64,000 bases of DNA, from the NCBI GenBank assembly GCA_006176705.1, contig QRFJ01000086.1, positions 310,001-374,000 of the forward strand. The letters are read 5' to 3'. This document shows, piece by piece, positions 59,712 through 64,000 of this stretch. Source of the stretch: Cocos nucifera. Its lineage: Eukaryota > Streptophyta > Magnoliopsida > Arecales > Arecaceae. Numbering within the stretch: the stretch's first letter is position 1; each line of letters opens with the position of its first letter. A model generated the notes under the pieces. The model was not told the origin of the DNA. It ran no database searches and worked only from the letters and a program-made list of their open reading frames with translations. The translations under genes and the position numbers were made by a program.

Positions 59712-60736
59712 ATGACCGACGTCTGGCGGCACCGGGATCCGAGCATGAGCCCTCCGCTGGTCCCCCTTGCCACCCTCATCGGCCGCGAGCTCCGTGGCGA
59801 CAAGTCGGAGAAGCCGACCGTCAAGTGCGGCCACCACGCCTTCGCCAAGCGGGGCGAGGACTACTTCCTCATCAAACCCGACTACCTCCGGATCCCCGAC
59901 AACCCCTCCTCCTCCTTCTCCGTCTTCGCGGTATCATCGCCAGCTCTTTGACTTCCTCCCTTTTCTTGTATTCCTTTTGGTTTCGATTACGGGAATCGAT
60001 GTTTGTTTGTAGATCTTCGATGGGCACAATGGAGTGTCTGCGGCCGTGTTCGCAAAAGAGCATCTCTTGGACAATGTTATGAGTGCGATTCCTCCGGGGC
60101 TTGGCGATGAGGAGTGGCTCCAGGCCCTTCCGCAGGCTCTGGTTGCCGGCTTCGTGAGGACGGATATAGATTTCCAGCGCAAAGGCAAGTCTTGATACGT
60201 GCCCTGCTGCTGTTTCTGTTTATCTGATGAGAAAAATCTGATCTTGGATTGTTGTCGTCAGGGGAGACTTCGGGGACGACGGTGACCCTTGTTGTCGTTG
60301 ATGGGTGGACGGTGACAGTCGCATCGGTGGGCGACTCGCGGTGCATATTGGATACACTGGGTGGAGTGGTTTCTTTGCTGACCGTCGATCATAGGCTGGA
60401 AGAGAATGCGGAGGAAAGGGAACGTGTTACTGCTAGCGGGGGAGAGGTCGGAAGGCTTAATCTCTCTGGCGGGCAGGAGGTATACAATGGGAAGAAACTC
60501 TGTTGCAAATTTTATGATCAAAGTTTATTTCTTGATGGGAAAGTGCAAACTTGTTTTGTGTTGTCTTCTCAGGTCGGTCCGCTCCGCTGCTGGCCGGGTG
60601 GTTTGTGCCTTTCAAGGTCAATAGGTGATACGGATGTTGGTGAATTCATCGTCCCGATACCACATGTTAAGCAAGTGAAGGTGAGTGTAAATCAAACTTG
60701 GTGGTTTGTTATATTCTATTTCCCATGAACTAATGT

Positions 60737-60811
<75 letters not shown>

Positions 60812-61328
60812 CCTCTTTTTTTTTCCCCTGCTAATTGGATGGTTAGCTTTCAAGAACCGGAGGACGCCTCATAATTGCATCAGATGGCATATGGGATTCT
60901 CTGTCGTCAGAAGTGGCCGCGAAGGCTTGCCGAGGGATACCTGCAGAACTTGCTGCAAAGCTTATTGTTAAGGTGATGACAATAATTCATGGCTTGCGTC
61001 TTTTTGCTTATAGATATTTGTTTTAGTACTTTTTTTGTTACTAATGCTAAGCTCATGCTGCTTAATTCTCGTGGATTTGATTTATTTAGGAAGCTTTGAG
61101 AACAAGTGGCTTGAAAGATGACACGACTTGCTTGGTTGTTGATATCTTTCCACCTTCATCTGATCGTTGTGTCCTACCATCATCTCCAAAAAAGCATCAA
61201 AATAAGTTTACGTCTCTTCTTTTTGGGAAAAAGTTGCAGAACACTGCTGGTAAACATACGAACAAACTTTCATCAGTTGGTGCTGTCGAGGAACTATTTG
61301 AAGAGGGTTCTGCAATCCTGGAAGAAAG
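59712..61328 (+). CDS. Protein phosphatase 2C (PPM family), 3' end not in view
   Basis: A metal-dependent Ser/Thr phosphatase. Exons: 59712-59930, 60013-60184, 60262-60479, 60573-60680, 60847-60972, 61090-61328 (about 360 codons). All joins keep frame. Catalytic features: AKRGEDYF (residues 46-52), FDGHNG (75-80; DGHNG where most PP2Cs have DGHGG), DGWTVTVASVGDSRC, TVDHRL, GGEVGR, LCLSRSIGD, IASDGIWD (Asp252) and LKDDTTC (Asp291/292). The metal-binding aspartates are all present. Sequence and a basic linker after the domain (SPKKHQ...LLFGKK), then VEELFEEGSA, resemble the Arabidopsis At1g68410/At1g09160 type PP2Cs. Those end in a Cys-rich tail, whose exon is not found in the remaining 2.7 kb and is likely past 64000. 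A later in-frame ATG is residue 12. Intron 2 is GC-AG. Confidence 0.92.
60185..60261 (+). other. GC-AG intron in the PP2C gene
   Basis: The exon ends ...CGCAAAG and the intron starts GCAAGT, the usual context of GC donors, and ends GTCAG. Splicing gives RKGETSGTT in frame. A GT donor nearby would break this motif. Confidence 0.88.
60739..60809. repeat. CT microsatellite in PP2C intron 4
   Basis: An almost pure run of (CT)n, with one interruption, in the 60681-60846 intron, merging into the pyrimidine tract of the acceptor. Confidence 0.9.
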
Positions 61329-64000
61329 GTTTGACTTTCTTGAATCCCATCTAGTATCCCATTTTGTTGTTAATCATGTTATGCTTCATAACTCAAGTGG
61401 TTGCATTATTTGTGCTGGGAAAGTCTTTTCCAAATAGCTTAATGAATTTCTTTCCTTTGTGAGCCAAAAGATCTTCTGAAATTTTCATGCAGAAATTCAT
61501 AATTCTTGTTGAGATTATTTTTCTTGAGATGGGCTGGAAGTGTTAGCTCATTTTCCTTTTCTAAATAGTTTTCCCCCTACCTCATAACACATGGCAATTT
61601 GTTAATTATGTAGTGTTGAACAAATTCTTCCATGCTTTCCTGTATCAAATTATATTTAGTTCCATATTAAACCCTTTCAATAGACCATCATATTATGTTT
61701 ATTTGAACTCCTATATTTGTATCTATATGGTGAAACTCCCTGACCATTCTATAAGCATTGCTAAGTCACTTTTGTTTTTCATGAAATTTGATTTTTGTCT
61801 TCAAGATGAGTGCTGGCACCTCTTTAAGAAGAGGTTTTCCTTTTCTTCATTCTTTTTTTTTTTTTTTTTTTTGCGCGCGTGCGTGTGTTGGAGTTGGGGG
61901 ACTCAATAAAAAAAGTTAGCAGTGTTTATCCAAACAAATAAAGGGCATATGGGCTAGTTAGTTTAGAGATGATGAGATTCTAGACTATGCTGAACTTATT
62001 TGCTTATAGATCACTTTGTAAGATCCTATAGCTAGTCTTTTGATTAAATCATCCATGGTTGTCCATAATGGAGTCTGCTTTAGTAAAATGCTTTGTTAGG
62101 ATGTGCATTCTCCCTTTTTTAGAAGGTAAACTCATTCCCTACACGCTTGTATCTAACTTCTTAGAGTAAAATATAAACAAAACAAATTGGTCCTAAATGA
62201 ATAAAAATGATCGATTAATTGCTGTCGTGTCTGCATCACAATGTTAACCTTTATGAAATTCTTGCAAGCCCAGAAATGGCATTGTAATTGTTATTAGGGA
62301 AAAAACATTTGTGCAACCAAGCATAGGAACCCATATGGTAAACAAAGTCCGGTTTTCTTAATGAGGGGATTAGATGGGCATGCGAATGGTAGGCTTGGAG
62401 TTTTAAAAAATTTATGTGACAGGAAAGTTCGACAACATGACATTCAGTGGTGATTTTCAATGGTTTCCTACATGCATTCGTGCTCCACAATGTCATACCT
62501 TGATTACCACATTAAGAATTTTTTCTTAGCATGTCCTACATCTGTTTCCCCAACTAACAGTTGCATTCTATCATTCCTGTGAACTTTAGTCTGCCTCCCA
62601 CACTCAAATCAATGATTCACAAACCATAGCACCAACCAAGTGCCTTTTTCTTACCAAGAACTTCTGAGCCAAATCTAAGTGGCTCCAAGTAAACATCAAA
62701 TACTCAAGAATATAATTTACAAATTCAAGTAATAGGGCTTATGTGGGCATGCTTAAAGAATTGCTTCATTTATATGTTATATTTGATGTTTAATCAAAAT
62801 AACTCTTAGCCTTTAACTTTATACATTGTAGAATATGAGATATGAATACACATTTTTATTGTTATGTTCAGTCACTTAATAAGAGGAGAGCTGTCCTTCA
62901 CATATGAAACTAATTTATCTCATAGTTCATTACACTTCAGCAAAAGTCCCTAGTGTGATCCTAGCATCTTAGGTAGAGAGTGTCCATGGATCATGGTTAG
63001 ATCGGCATATTGGTGTCTCCTGGATCTTGTAACCAATAAAAACAGAATGTGGTTTACGTATTCATTTGTCTCGGTTGATCAAGATAACACTGTAACAGAA
63101 CAAGGTACATATGTGGCTTTGATATAGTTGTAGTTTATATAGGATGCTAATGCTTTACAACGTTATAAGGAAGATGATGTCTGTCATGTTGGCAAGATGT
63201 TCCTATAAATGTCATGTTAATGGCATTGCAGTTCAAACCAAAGCAGGATTTATTTTTTCCATAATTCATGGTTCACAAATAGAGACTATCGAAGTTGGAG
63301 GTGTGACATAGTGGCACAAGTTCTGTAGACCAAGCAACTACAATGTCCCAGATAATTGCAAAACATCCAATTGCATCAACCTATAGGACATATACAGTGA
63401 CTTGTCAAGCATTTTAGTCCAAAAAATTTGCTGACAGGGCATTCAAGAATTCAGTTTGTTAGAACACAATTGAGAAAACAACTACTAAGCACTACTAAGC
63501 AACATAAAAGTCAACGGATCTGTTTGGGGATGTTGTAGCTTTTGGCCAAAAAGCAGTTTGTGGCAAAAGCTTTACTTTGAGGTCAAAAGCTGTTTTAGGG
63601 CAAAGAACTTTTTGCTGTAAAAGCGTATGGCTATTAAGATCCATAAGCTGCTCCAAAGCTGTAGAAGTGGTTTTCTGTGTGCTTGATTGGCAAACCTAAA
63701 AGTTGTTTCTGAATGACAAAATTACCAAAAAAGGATAAATGCCTCAAATGATACTAAAATTTTTTAAAACAAGGAAAATGAGTACCATGATGCAAATAAA
63801 TTTAATAAGAATCATACAACAATTTTTTTGTTTTGCATGCAACTAATGTGCAAAAATAAAATGAAATGAATAAATAACTGTTAAGCATGCTTGGCTGGTT
63901 TTTACTATCCCAAATTGCTTCCGTCCTTATCCCTTGCTTGTTACTATCATCAATAGCTTTGCCTTTACCTTTTGTTGTGTTGTAACTCTGTACCAGGCAT
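61329..64000. other. Long PP2C intron or 3' flank; MITE-like repeat near the end
   Basis: No further PP2C exon was recognised. The frame running past 61328 reads on to a stop at 61435, which would be an intron-retained end. A poly-T run with GCGCGCGTGCGTGTG is at 61848-61885. At about 63518-63735 AAAGCT-type words recur between TCTGTTTGGGG and a GACAAAATTACC end, resembling common plant hAT-type MITEs, but no target duplication was confirmed. Confidence 0.4.

Overview
This is a nuclear plant sequence. The genes have many introns with plant-type splice sites, and most of the window is nested LTR retrotransposons. The Gypsy elements carry hallmarks of the Tat lineage: an extra RNase H, an antisense ORF and tandem repeats between pol and the 3' LTR. 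The coding style and repeat families suggest a large-genome monocot, possibly a palm; that assignment is inference and was not tested.

Layout. 81-4989 (+): 3' half of a kinesin-14 gene (most of the motor domain plus tail; the N-terminal part lies outside the window), with a U12-type AT-AC intron and a SINE in another intron. 4990-6095: 3' flank and unrecognised degenerate sequence. 6096-13936: Gypsy element 'G1' (minus strand, TSD GTTTT/GTCTT), with a 2.3-kb solo LTR inserted in its left LTR (TSD GATTT). 14465-15030: hAT-like element (TSD GTGGTAGA/GTGGCAGA). 15145-16112: truncated G1-type LTR. 16113-19440: unannotated. 19444-25358: decayed CACTA transposon (TSD TTA) containing a roughly 1.1-kb inverted repeat. 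25882-37111: Gypsy element 'G4' (plus strand, TSD ATCAT), split by a fragment of the same LTR family as the solo LTR. That fragment is in turn split by a younger gag-only Gypsy element 'G3' (minus strand, from 29504 into a 967-base N gap at 35303-36269). 37112-43130: AT-rich sequence. 43131-43637: a GC-rich, promoter-like block. 43643-54843: Gypsy element 'G2' (minus strand, TSD GTACC) with gag, protease, RT, RNase H, integrase, an 18-copy 57-bp tandem array and an intron-containing antisense ORF. 54849-58500: AT-rich sequence. 58546-61328 (+): promoter, leader and six exons of a PP2C phosphatase gene; its last exon or exons were not found before the end of the window.

Only two host genes are recognised, with about 55 kb of mostly transposon DNA between them. 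Insertion order is readable from interrupted LTRs and target-site duplications. G4 is older than the Copia-like LTR fragment, which is older than G3. G1 is older than its solo LTR. G2 has decayed ORFs, a later internal 604-bp duplication and matching TSDs.

Most interesting signals: the antisense gene of G2 keeps two clean introns; two tandem arrays of G3 share a palindromic core whose arms change together; an AT-AC intron interrupts the kinesin motor domain; and a GC-rich island with several TCP-type boxes has no visible gene next to it.
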